This document shows, piece by piece, positions 35,318 to 45,960 of a stretch of 64,000 bases of DNA. The stretch spans positions 310,001 to 374,000 of the forward strand of contig JBCAML010000002.1 of NCBI GenBank assembly GCA_038503075.1, written 5' to 3'. Each line of letters begins with the position of its first letter. The first letter of the stretch is position 1. The stretch is from Gyromitra esculenta. Its lineage: Eukaryota > Ascomycota > Pezizomycetes > Pezizales > Discinaceae. The translations under genes were made by a program, and so were the position numbers. The notes beneath the pieces are model-generated. The model was given only the letters and a program-made list of their open reading frames with translations, ran no database searches and was not told where the DNA came from.

Positions 35318-36425
35318 CTTCCTGGATTAATCTTGGCTTTCTAGTAAAAGCTTTTGCTATCGATAGTTCCTATTAGCCTGGCAGTTGGATGGGGAAATGC
35401 CGATGGATGATTGATTTATTACGTAAATTAGTAATAAACGATGAGCAATAAACGCCTAACTTATACGTGGAGGCTTATTTGTTCAAGAGGGTTTAGAGAG
35501 TGAGAAGCCGCGGATATAAACGATAGCGGAAGACAGATGTAAAGGTGAGTGTAGTGGTGGGAGGGGTGAAGGTGATAGATGAAATGGTTCGAAAGATCGA
35601 AAGTATTTATGCGGTGGCTGGTTATTGGCATTTCACTAATAACTCGTAGTATCAACTGGAACTGTAGCGTGAAACGCAAATAGCGAGTTCCCCATGCTCA
35701 ATCTTTGCAATAAGTTTGGCATTTAAATCAACTATTCGGCCTATTCCCCAATTCCTCAAGACTTAATAATAAGAGTCTGACCATCCCTCAGACCGGGTAC
35801 AGTAACAGAAGCCTAGAAATTCCCCGGTTGTCTCAAGGTGCCAGAAAAATGTCTGCATTTCATTCCGATCTAGAATCCCTAAAACTGCATGTAATCACAA
35901 GGCTTCTAAATAACGTGGTCAGGACGCAACGCCAAAAAACCACGGCCAGTGCAAAGAATTCACAGTATTTGTCCCACTAAAGCGATATGCTACCTTTCTT
36001 AATAGATTTCCTTCTCCTGCTGCTTAACAGCCTCCACCCCATTCTCCCGTGACTTTAGAATTCTGGAATCATTTGTATCGGTACTACTTAGAGTGAGTAA
36101 TATATGATGATACGAGGATGATACATGTTTTCGCCCTCTTTTATCTTTCGCATAGCCAATATGTACTACTTCTAATTTTGAACCAGCTACAGACACTTCA
36201 CTTTCTCTAAACGATAACCTCAAGTTGAAGAGAAGCCTAGATAGCCTTTTTTTTTCGTATCGATTATTATCAATTATCTACCCAACCCATTTTGATAGCT
36301 ACAAAAAGCAATAACGCCCAGCCTCAACTAATCTCTACCCATCCAAAAAAAAAAAAAAAGTTCTTGGTACCGGCCATAAAGTCAATAATCGACCGAAAAT
36401 AACAATGCTCTCCCGAATAAGCAGT
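35318..36425. other. Intergenic stretch
   Basis: Upstream of the orphan at 34565-35317 and downstream of the Yth1 gene. A 74-codon minus-strand frame at 35999-36223 has no supporting context. An oligo-A run lies at 36347-36359. Nothing else seen. Confidence 0.55.
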
Positions 36426-37311
36426 CTACCGATCCCTATCCCTCCTTCCCCTTCCACCATAAAATCTCCTCCCACCAAATCCACCCCTTCCCCCACCGAA
36501 TCTTTCGCCCCCTCTATCTCCACCATCTCTCCCACCATCCCTGTCTCTGTCCCTCCCACCATCCCTGTCTCCCCCATCCTCTCTCTCTTCTCTAGGCTTC
36601 TTGACAGTAGGTGGTGCCAATCCTGTAGCCCACCTTGGATGCGCTCCTTCTTTGCAGCTTTGCCTCCCATCAGGGCAGAAACCTGCAAGGTAGAATTTGC
36701 ATATCGGCTTTCGAACATGCTTCTTTGAACATGTCGGACCGAGTGGACAAAAGCCGTTTTCATAGTGAGGGCAGAGAGGGATTTTGGAGTCGGGATCGAC
36801 GTGTAGGTAGAGGCACTCTTCGCCGTTGCTGCAATAGCCGTTACGGACAAAAAAATTGCACTCAGGCATTTTACGCCTGCAGTGAGAGAACAATTAGTTA
36901 CAGAACCACAAGATAGATTAGTGGTGAGAGGGAACAGGGAACTGACAAGTTATATTCGTGCAAGAACTCGCAAGCTTCACCCTTTTTGCAAAGGGAGCGT
37001 AGCCAATGTTTACACACCAAACTAAATTATCACCAACTCGTTAGCTTCTTCCCACCCATCACGTACCCCACCTGCCAGGAAGAAACTCACTTGTTAAAAC
37101 TTGAGCTCACCGCATGTTTATCCGGGCACGAATTTCCCATAGGGCAATGCCCTTGAACAAACAAATGACATGTCCTCCGGTTAGGATCAAGACCAAACCG
37201 GTACTCTTTCCGCAGGAAACCGTTGAACGCGAACCGGCCAGCGAACTGTTGCTGCTGCGAGTGCGGATTGAGAATTTTATCGGCAATACTGGGGGCAGTT
37301 GCGGTCGCCAT
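36426..37311 (-). CDS. YTH1: CCCH zinc-finger mRNA 3'-end processing protein Yth1/CPSF30
   Basis: Subunit of the cleavage and polyadenylation factor that recognises the AAUAAA-type signal. Three exons: 37091-37311, 36947-37021 and 36426-36876, giving 248 residues. Five CCCH fingers are present in order: [77 protein letters not shown] and [21 protein letters not shown]. The second finger is encoded almost entirely by the 75-nt middle exon; leaving it out would delete it. The C-terminal 60 residues are Arg/Gly/Asp-rich ([25 protein letters not shown]), a tail typical of filamentous fungi. The start [14 protein letters not shown] was chosen because the frame upstream has no better ATG. Confidence 0.95.
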
Positions 37312-39788
37312 TGTCGTGATAGCGCACAGAACCGCTGATACTGATGTTAAACGGAGAGGAACCTGGAATTGAATCACGAGCTGCGTGTGGCGTTAACGGG
37401 AAGGCGCGTTGAGCTTAAAGGCAGGGTAACAAAAACGTTAAGGGTCAGGGTTATATATGTAATCAGCTGCGGTATCACTCGCTAAACGTCAATTTCTAAT
37501 CTGTACCCTGTGGGAATCAAAGGATTGCAATCATCCAAAGAAGCGATAAGCACAGAGGCATAATGAAAAACTACGACCCATTCCAAGTTCTCACGAACAA
37601 ATGCTAACTTTTCAAGAGATTCTAATCCAAGGGCCAACCAACAAGAGCCCAAGATTCGACGATCCGTGTATACCAAGAAACTGGTAGCTCTGCATACAGA
37701 ATCTAAGCATTTTCTTTGCTTTTCGAGGGAATACGTATTCAAAATCCTGATATGGAATCCGTAGCTCGTGGGGATTGGACTTAATACATGCAGATACGAT
37801 CTACAGCATCAGGCAACGTGATTACAAAGCCATTATGAGAATAATAGTCCCATTCCATAGGAACGTGGGCCTTTTCGAGCCTCCAGAACTTCAAACCAAT
37901 CGATGAAAAGAGAAACGAATAGATATGGTGACGTACTCCTGGCTAGATGACAGAACTAGCCGGACGACAAAGATCCAGGAATTTGTCAAAGCTGCTAAGC
38001 TGAACCTTTACTCGCCATCTAGCTTGGAATAACTGCAAAAGAGAATTACATGCAGTATGTGAGTATATTTATATGCTAGGCGATTACCCCGTTCTCTATT
38101 TCTCGCTTTCCTTGTCTATTTACAGACATAAACAAACGCCCATGAAATGCCCAGAGTCAGCACCATATATTTCAACCAATCAAAATACACCTCGAGATGG
38201 CAAGTAATAATTGGTGATTTTGCGAATTGTAGAAAACAGGAGTAAGAACGATGCTTACCCACGATATGCAGGGAAACCCGCATTCTCTGTGGTATGCTCA
38301 GAGGCAATGTAGATCAAGTCAGCATGTTAGAAAGAATCCGAGATGTACTAGTACATGTGTGCTCATAGTTGGTGTCAGGTGCACTCGGTCGGGACCCGGA
38401 ACAGAAAGCCTCCGAAAACAAGTTGTTAGCAACAGCGAAAAGAGATTGGCGCTGCATTCAATTACGACAACGGAAAAGCTAATATCCCGCAATGGTGATA
38501 AGCCTTGCGGAGAAGCGAGTACGGCACAACCCGTCGGTTATTCCAGACGGAACAAAGGCGAATCCCATCGTTCTAACATAAACAGTAGATACCACCACGA
38601 TTGCTGATCAAGCTAAAGGTTGAAGCTCTCATGCTATTCTTATGGGCTTTCCCCATATCTCCGCGATATTACTATAACCCTGCTCTATCGAGTAACCGAT
38701 ATCGATAGCACTAACGTTGCCAGCCAATAAGACACATATAAACGTGTACCCAATAGCCCTGCCCCAGTAATGATACTTGCAAACGCCTTGTTGACAGTCG
38801 TTCACCAAGATATTAATTCAATAAAAGACCTTAGAGCCCCTATTTTATAGTCTACAGGAGGCTGTGTAGGGCGATAGAGGATAGCAATAATCTCATATTG
38901 CCGCTGTGTCTGGTGACTCTTGTAAGCATTCCTTCCAACGCATACGTCAATCAAAATTAATAGACCAAGATTAAGGCCCTCGATTTCCCGGCTACTTCTT
39001 GTTCCTAAGGGTTTGATCTAAGAAACTAATTCCTCGAGAGAAGTGGGACAATTCTCAGGTACATAACGACTGCGATATAAGTCACATACAATCACTCGAG
39101 TACTAGTAAGGGCATAAGACCAGGAAGCGAAAGCTTGGTTCAACGACTAGTAACAAATTGTCTAGGCTTCCTTACTGTCTGATTTCTTCTAGGTCCCAAT
39201 CCAAAGAGATTAATTGGGAGTAAAGCAAGCGCCCAAGAACCTCCGACTTCCAGGCCATCATACATGCGTGTATTAATCTACCTAAGCGGAGACATGTAGT
39301 AACGGAGACAGTGAAGATAAAGTTGTTCGGAATAGGCTTTGGCGCACCCTCGCTGTTACACCCGAATAGCATGCCCTGAATTACTCATTAATCTGCCCGG
39401 GTTCAGGGTTTCCTCAATCGGCTGATCGACTAATCACCAATTACACTCCGTTTCAAAGGGTTTCCAGCCCCAGGAACCAGATACATGGGAAACAGTAAAT
39501 ACAGGCACATATATACACAGAATCACAGCTACAGACAAAGAGGATATCAAAACAAAGTCCCCATCCCTCTAAATTTATTGACCCCAGCCGAGGCTGAGAA
39601 ATACTTGTATTATAAAACGAGTATTTGATTCAGAAATGCACCCTAAACTCCTTGTGCAACCATCATGTATCTATCCAGCACGACAGATGACCATTTTCAG
39701 CTACTAGTAATCCCAAACCTCGAGCCCTACAGTACCCCATTCCTTAGACCCGATAAGCATTGGTAAAATTCCATAATCCTCCCTAAAA
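37312..39788. other. Intergenic stretch, 2.5 kb
   Basis: Upstream of Yth1 and downstream of the Atg8-like gene (both minus). Frames such as 37482-37742 minus and 38251-38607 plus have random-looking translations. No RNA gene or repeat recognised. Confidence 0.55.
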
Positions 39789-40330
39789 CTAATCTGTCGC
39801 TCGAGTTCCAAACGTATTCTCGATAGCATAGCTGTCATGACACGTTAAAAAGGGCTTAGCAAGATTAGTAAGTGGAAAGCAGCAAGTGCCGTACCTGACA
39901 TAGAGCCATCCATCCTCTGATTTGTGCCACTCGTAAAGTATGCCCATTTCCGCTGAAGTTTCCGCGATAGTATCATTAATGAAAACAAATAGCGCCTCCG
40001 CTTGCGAGATCTCGCACCGCCTGCGGATTAAGTACAGGAGCTCGCCAACCGTCATGGTGCGGTCGGCCGCAAATTCTCGTTTAGTCATGGTAGCTATGTT
40101 TGAATTACCGACTTTCTCGCATATTATCTGGAGGGTTTCGAAGGTTAGGAGAAATTTGTCATCATTCTCTATGTGATAACTACATGTAGTTCGCGCGAAA
40201 TTTTGGTTGTGGTGGGTGACATGGAAGGGCAGGGGACTCTACGTACTGGTACCCTATCAGGGTATTCTCTCAACATGCGGAGACTCTCAGCCTTTCGCTC
40301 ACCGAACGTGGCGTTTTTCAAGTCGAACAT
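39789..40330 (-). CDS. Divergent Atg8/LC3-family ubiquitin-like protein
   Basis: Three exons on the minus strand: 40247-40330, 39895-40127 and 39789-39831, all in phase, giving 119 residues (canonical fungal Atg8 is about 118-125). Alignment anchors run the full length: FGERKAESLRML, YPDRVPIICEKV, NSNIATMTKR, TMTVGELLYLIRRR, EALFVFINDT, LYEWHKSEDGWLYVSYA and the terminal ENTFG followed by TRATD. Atg8 proteins are cleaved by Atg4 after that glycine and conjugated to phosphatidylethanolamine on autophagic membranes. Here Gly114 is kept, so lipidation is plausible. By eye only about half the positions match canonical Atg8, unusually low for this very conserved family. The KYLVPADLTVG stretch, which contributes to the LIR-docking groove, reads EFAADRTMTVG, changing the Tyr-Leu pair to Phe-Ala. 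Both introns are intact, so it is not a retrocopy. Best read as a paralogue. Confidence 0.88.
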
Positions 40331-41077
40331 TTGGTAGGCCTAGGGGTTGCCTGAAGAATAGCAACTATGGTAATGACTAACTTAGGGGGAAATGTGAACG
40401 ATGTTAGAAAAAAAAACCACTTCGAGTTTAAGTTTAGTCTTAATGCAGTGCGATAGTAGAGTAGTGGCTGTGATGATGTTGATTCAGGACAGAGGGAGAC
40501 AATTAAACCAGCTTCAAGAGATTCATAGACTAGAGAGATCTGGAGCGAGACAAATTGAATGCTCTTCAGCGAGGGTCTGCCTTTTACCAACACACTAACG
40601 AATAAAAATATGTACGTATCCTGGCTTACATATAGTTGGGTTAACCTCGCCATTCTATAGTTTCAAGATGCTAGACAAATCAAGCAATGACCCAGTAACC
40701 CAGACATCGCGAGTAAGCTCAATTCTCTAAATTATAACTTCTCAGGGAAGCTCTTGAATGTCGATCCTGGAACGAGATTTTAACTTCATATGGTAGTGTG
40801 ACTTCCGTACTAAACCTTCAAATACTCCTATAAGAGATCACATCACTTGAAAATGAAACTTAAACCAAGACTCTAAGCCCCAATATCGAGTGAAGTCGTT
40901 CTAGGGGCGATAATTAACTACAATTCATTATTAAACACGTATACGTATTGTATTGTACTTTGAAAATATATCCAATTTTCAACAAAAAAAATTCCAACTC
41001 CAATTCATACAATTCCTTGAACACGCCCATCTCCCACGTTTCCAAAGATACAATCCCCCCTCCCAAATCCTCCCCCC
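40331..41077. other. Intergenic stretch between two minus-strand genes
   Basis: Promoter of the Atg8-like gene and 3' flank of the kelch gene. Frames at 40318-40653 are not supported. Nothing else seen. Confidence 0.55.
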
Positions 41078-43308
41078 CTACTTCTGTTCCCGTGTATAAT
41101 TCGCCGGGCTTAGCTCCTGCGGTTCATACAGCACTCCACCCGGCAACTCCTGTGGCGGCGCCGTATACTGTGTATCCGCCAGCATCTCGTTATTCGGCTT
41201 AACCGTCGACCCGTCCTTCTCAACCACATTCTGGCCGTCAGCCTCGGCCGGAGCATTCTTCGCCTGCTGGCGACGGCGGAACAAGAAAGCGCCCAGACCG
41301 ATGAGCGCCAGACCGAGAACACCGCCAACCACGCCGCCGGCGATTGCGCCGGTGTGGGATTTGGACGAAGAGCCGGTGGCTGAGCCGGAGGCGCCGGAAC
41401 CGGTGGGCGATGAAGAGGTGCCGTTGTTGGACGTGGAGTTCCCGTTAGGGTTGCTGCCGGGGAAGAATAGGTTTTCGAGGTTGGGGTCGGAGAAGCCGCC
41501 GGAGGGCTTGGTCAGTGTTGCGTTACCGGCTGATCTATTGCAGAATCAGTATATTGTACCCTAAGAGGGGGGGTAAGGGGAGACGTACGTTCCACCAATG
41601 ACATCTCTGATTAGTTTTGGTACTTCGTATGGCGCAGCATCATGCGTGTATACGCTTCCCCATAGTAGAGTGGATAGGTCGTAGATAGCTACGCCCTTGA
41701 GTTCCCAATCACAGTCTTTGTTGATGGCTGCTTGGGTGCCGCCCCCAGTGGTGATCATTTGACGATTACCAACCAAGTGACACGTCATTGCATAACGGGG
41801 AGATTGGCCGGTGTAGATATTGATCCACGTAAACGAGGGCAGACTGAGTACATAGACTACGGTATTGATGTTAATTGTGGTTCTGAGGGGCTTGGGGGGG
41901 GCTTGGTAGTTACCATCATCGAAATAGGTGTTTGAGCCATCACGTCCTCCGTACATGTAGCTGCAAGGTAAGTTAGTAAAGGCCATTAACTCCTAGCGCT
42001 GTGATAGGGTGAGCATACATGTTATGGCTGGAGCCATCTTGCGAAGAAACAAGTACGATACAATGATCAAGTCTGGGTTTCGGAATGGATCCAGTTGCCT
42101 TCTGCTGATACCAAGTTCCATTTGGCTTGCTTTGATCGTAGAGCGATGCAACGTCGAAGATGTAAATTTGATCCATAGCCACCTTCATACAAACCGCGTC
42201 AGTTAAAAATTCGACTCTACCTTCAAAAAAAAGCCCCCCCTCCCCAAGACTTACCGCAGTGCCGTAACGGTCTGAATTTTCGTACAGATAACCCTTCTCA
42301 CCACCTCCAATAAGGACCAACGCACCCTTCGCTCCAATACCCGGAATATAGACCATCTTCGACCGCACCCTTGGCTGATCGCTGACCGCATCGGTTGAAA
42401 GATTCCTCGCCAGCCCAGTGTTGAAATCAATAACAACCAACCCCTTGATAAATTGAATGATATTGCCCAGCGGTTGTGTCTCCGTCGAAGATCCCGAATC
42501 CACCTGTCCATTATACCAAAACCCAAGACCTAGCTCACGCGCTTCCGCAACTGCACCAGACGACGGCCTGATGACACCTGAGTTTGAAAGATCGTAGGAT
42601 TTCCACGCTGCTGATTCGTATTCATACGACCAGAGTGGGTACTGGTCTGATGTAGGTCCGACCCAGCCGGGGAAACTAACGTTCTCGTAGGTGTCGGAAC
42701 CGCCGTATGAATACACTTTGGTGTCGTTCAAGGGACCGGCGTAGAGACTACCGCGCACGAGCATGGGTGTGGGGATGTCGGGGCTTGTTGAGTTGCCTTT
42801 GGTGATTGCCTTTATACTGATATTTGTTTTCCAGTCCCAGGAAGATGTCATGTCGACTGTGATGAGATATTTATCTGTGGCTTTTGTTAGTAGTTGATTA
42901 GGAACCCATGGGATCTATCGCGAAAAACTCACTGATTCCATCGGTAATATTTCCATACTGCTCCCCAGTAGTACTGTTAACGTTAATGAAGGTGGCGCTG
43001 CCGCCATCAATATAAAGAGTCCCATTTACGACAACCGCTATTTTAAACAAGAATGAATATTAGCAACTGAGTAGTAGCGAGAGATATTATGCTGGAAGGA
43101 GAGAGTGAGTGTGTTGGTGATAGTGTCAATGTTACCCCTCACCGGTAAGGATTTAACAGCGACAATTAAGTGCTAGCCTAGAGTATCAATACTTACATTG
43201 ATGGTCAACCCTTCTGCAAAAGTTCACAATGGGATCCAGCTCCTGGGCAGTAACAGTAACAATGGCAATAAGCCCGAACCAAATAATCGATAATAAACCG
43301 CGATCCAT
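41078..43308 (-). CDS. Kelch-type beta-propeller membrane protein
   Basis: Six exons on the minus strand: 43197-43308, 42933-43037, 42255-42874, 42019-42182, 41589-41960 and 41078-41534, giving 609 residues. A signal peptide (LLSIIWFGLIAIVTVTA) leads into an ectodomain with kelch-like blade elements: VVVNGTLYIDGG, LYAGPLNDTKVYSYGGSDTY, KGALVLIGGGEKG, IYIFDVAS, CIVLVSSQDGSSHN, YMYGGRD and MTCHLVGNRQMITTGGG. A Ser/Gly/Thr linker precedes one membrane helix (AIAGGVVGGVLGLALIGLGAF), a stop-transfer RRRQQ and a short cytosolic tail with ELPGG and PQELSPANY. Fungal proteins of this layout are annotated as kelch-repeat or galactose-oxidase-like surface proteins, with ligands generally unknown. Intron 3 (72 nt) is stop-free and a multiple of three, so its retention would keep the frame. 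Confidence 0.88.
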
Positions 43309-44536
43309 TATTTTCCTGATGCAACTTTGCCTCAGTGTATCGGCCAATTTTGCTCCAGTTTGAAAGATAGAAATGAAAAGAGTGTGTAAGCGAAGAAAAG
43401 GCCTCTTGTGTAGGAGTAGCAGCAGGCCCAGTAGTCATACGAAATTCCTGCCGCTCGATTACCTTTTCAGAGTCGGCTTATTAGAATTGCGCCCCCTGGA
43501 AAGTGTCTCAACAGGGTTGCATACAAATCACAATCAGAACCCACATCCCCATAGGCTCACGCCCGCTGCCTATCCCCAAATAGATTGGGGAAGATTGCTG
43601 GTTTTCTCGATTTGGCGCCTTAGAACCTCAGCCCTAAGTAAACTGGCTAGGACTCGACATATCACCAAGCTCAAGCAGGCCTGCTCCCGTCTGCACTCCC
43701 CTGGGCCTTTCGCATCAGAGGATAGTGCCGCCACGGAGGCGCAGCATCAGTACGGTAAAGCTTAATTTGCGCCATTGCACTTCTCAGAAAGCGTGAGGCA
43801 CAGTTCCGCGCTTACATTGCCCCAGCACGTATACGTATGATGGGCGCCCACAACGACTCGGGCTTGAATTAGTGACAATAGACCATCACACCCATTCGCG
43901 TACCCTGTTTGATCGGCGCTGATTAGTAGTGAGGCGTTTGGCTGCACGGCGTTTAGTCAGCCATACTGTTCGCGCCAACAGTGGTAGCGATCTCCAAATT
44001 GTTCTGCTTCGTCGTTTCACAACTGCTGTGTGCCCAGTTGCAAGCTTGCCGAGTTATTTCTTCGAGTTGGAATTAAGGTCCCCCTATTGTAATATTCTCG
44101 AGCCATCCACCGTCATCTGGCATGTATGGGGGGTTTTCTCCCACGGTCTCTCTCTGTAACCGTGGCCCCATTAAGGATACTTCGTTAAAACGACACACCC
44201 GTGGGCCCGGAGTCGGCGTCAGCAGTGTTGGTTGACGTTTCTTTCGGCTAGTCGGCCTCCCACTAATGCAACGATCAGAAGCTTCTTTCAGCCCCGCGAC
44301 TGGATTGGGCAGCAATAAGGTTGTTATTACTTCCCGTAACACAAACTCCCCATCTCCACCGGACCTCGCGTGTCAACACTCGGGACGATTGCAACCTGCT
44401 CATTTTCTGTATTTTGTTTTTTTTGGTGACTCGATTAGGGGAGGTCTTTTCTCCATCTCGATCATTCGCCAACATATTGGACATTCGAGGTTGCAAACTG
44501 GCGAGGGGTATTCTGGGCATACCGCTACCTAGAGTG

Positions 44537-44556
44537 TAATAATAATAATAATAATA
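44537..44556 (+). repeat. (AAT)n microsatellite
   Basis: About seven consecutive AAT units in intergenic DNA. Confidence 0.9.
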
Positions 44557-45549
44557 AAAATCAACACCAGATGGTCGCCGAGCAGGCCAACCGTCCCCGC
44601 TGTATGCATCAACTTTAAATACCGAGTACCCGTTGTGTACCCATGCACTATACATATAACTGCAACTAGCCATCTCTATAAGGCTGTCACACAGCTCCGG
44701 ATAAACCAGGTCCATACCCTGTTAGTGTATTTGCCTGGATCGCTAAATCGAAGGGAAGGGGAGGTTGTCAATATGAACGTAAGATATAGCACGGTTAAAC
44801 CCCCACCATGGATCGGTAAAGGATGCTTTGGCTGGGGGTTACTGTGATCAGTGGCAGGCATTGTGTTATGCAAATCTTACACTAAGATGCCACGTTTTTC
44901 CATCCTCATCATGGGATTGAGAGCGAGATGCAGATTCGATGCTCCTAGAATCCTAATTACAAACATGCATTTCTCGCTCGGTATCTCATTTTAGTATTTC
45001 CCTGACCCAGATAGTACCGTTCCTATGTTACGAAAGAAGCCCACTGAGAGGGCTAGAGGCTAAGAGCTATTCATTTGTTCATTATAACCCCTAGTCCCCG
45101 AAGGGTTTACACTCAATCCAAGGGCCATGAAGGCCTTAAGCTTCCCTCTGTCAAACATGCCGTAAACATGCCTGTAGAGAGTTTTCTTTCCCATCCTCCC
45201 TAAGCCTTAATACGTCAATATTACCACAGAAAGCGCACATGGCCAACAAAACGCTAAAAGCCCATTTCCACCCAGTAGCTACATGTAGCAGATGCCCCAA
45301 CCGTACCAACAAACCAACTTCGAATTCCTCGTCAGTACTTCATCCTCTCCCCAATCCTCCCCCCCCACCATCGATCTGCAGTGACCTAACGAATAACTTG
45401 ATTAGAATATAAGCATGCAACACACCAAGCACCTGGAATGTAGATCTTCCTTTTTCAGCGCTAAATATCAATATCGTAACACTATATACCCATCCCCCAT
45501 CCCCCCTCCACTCCTTCAAAGAGATATACATATAAACCCATATATGAAA

Positions 45550-45581
45550 CCCTCCCTCCCTCCCTCTCTCCCCCCTCCCCC
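45550..45581 (+). repeat. (CCCT)n polypyrimidine tract
   Basis: CCCTCCCTCCCT-type tract continuing into C-rich sequence. It is complementary in type to the purine tract about 370 bp downstream. Confidence 0.85.
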
Positions 45582-45919
45582 AACCGTCTTCGAAAAGCTG
45601 GGACCATCCTTTTCGACCTCCTTCGGCCCGAAAAAGCCACGATTACGTCGGCCGGGCTGGCAGTATTCAGCCGATTGTAACATTACCCCAGACCTCCAGA
45701 CCTAGACGCCAACTTCCGAGCCTTCTCTCTAGATGTCCATATGCATAACCAGCACCCTAGTCTCGAAGAGACGCATCCCCATCTAGATCCTACACTAACC
45801 GTTTTAAACCCCCTTCCCCCCTCCCTCACTTCAAAGGAAGCGTGATATAGATACCGAACTCCGATCACGACATAAGCCCGCGGCACGGTTTTTTTTCTCT
45901 CTCTCTCGGTGTTTGCCCT

Positions 45920-45960
45920 AGGAGGAAGGGAGGGAGGGAGGGATAGAGGGAGGGGTGGGT
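45920..45960 (+). repeat. (GGGA)n polypurine tract
   Basis: GGGAGGGAGGGAGGG followed by further GGG runs on the plus strand. Four or more G-triplets in close spacing fit a G-quadruplex pattern. Confidence 0.85.

Noticed and set aside
38251..38607. 118-codon plus-strand frame in the Yth1/Atg8-like gap
   Set aside because: Random-looking translation with no domain, signal peptide or splice continuation.
43373..43765. 130-codon plus-strand frame opposite the kelch-gene promoter
   Set aside because: No recognisable features and it starts antisense to the kelch gene's upstream region.
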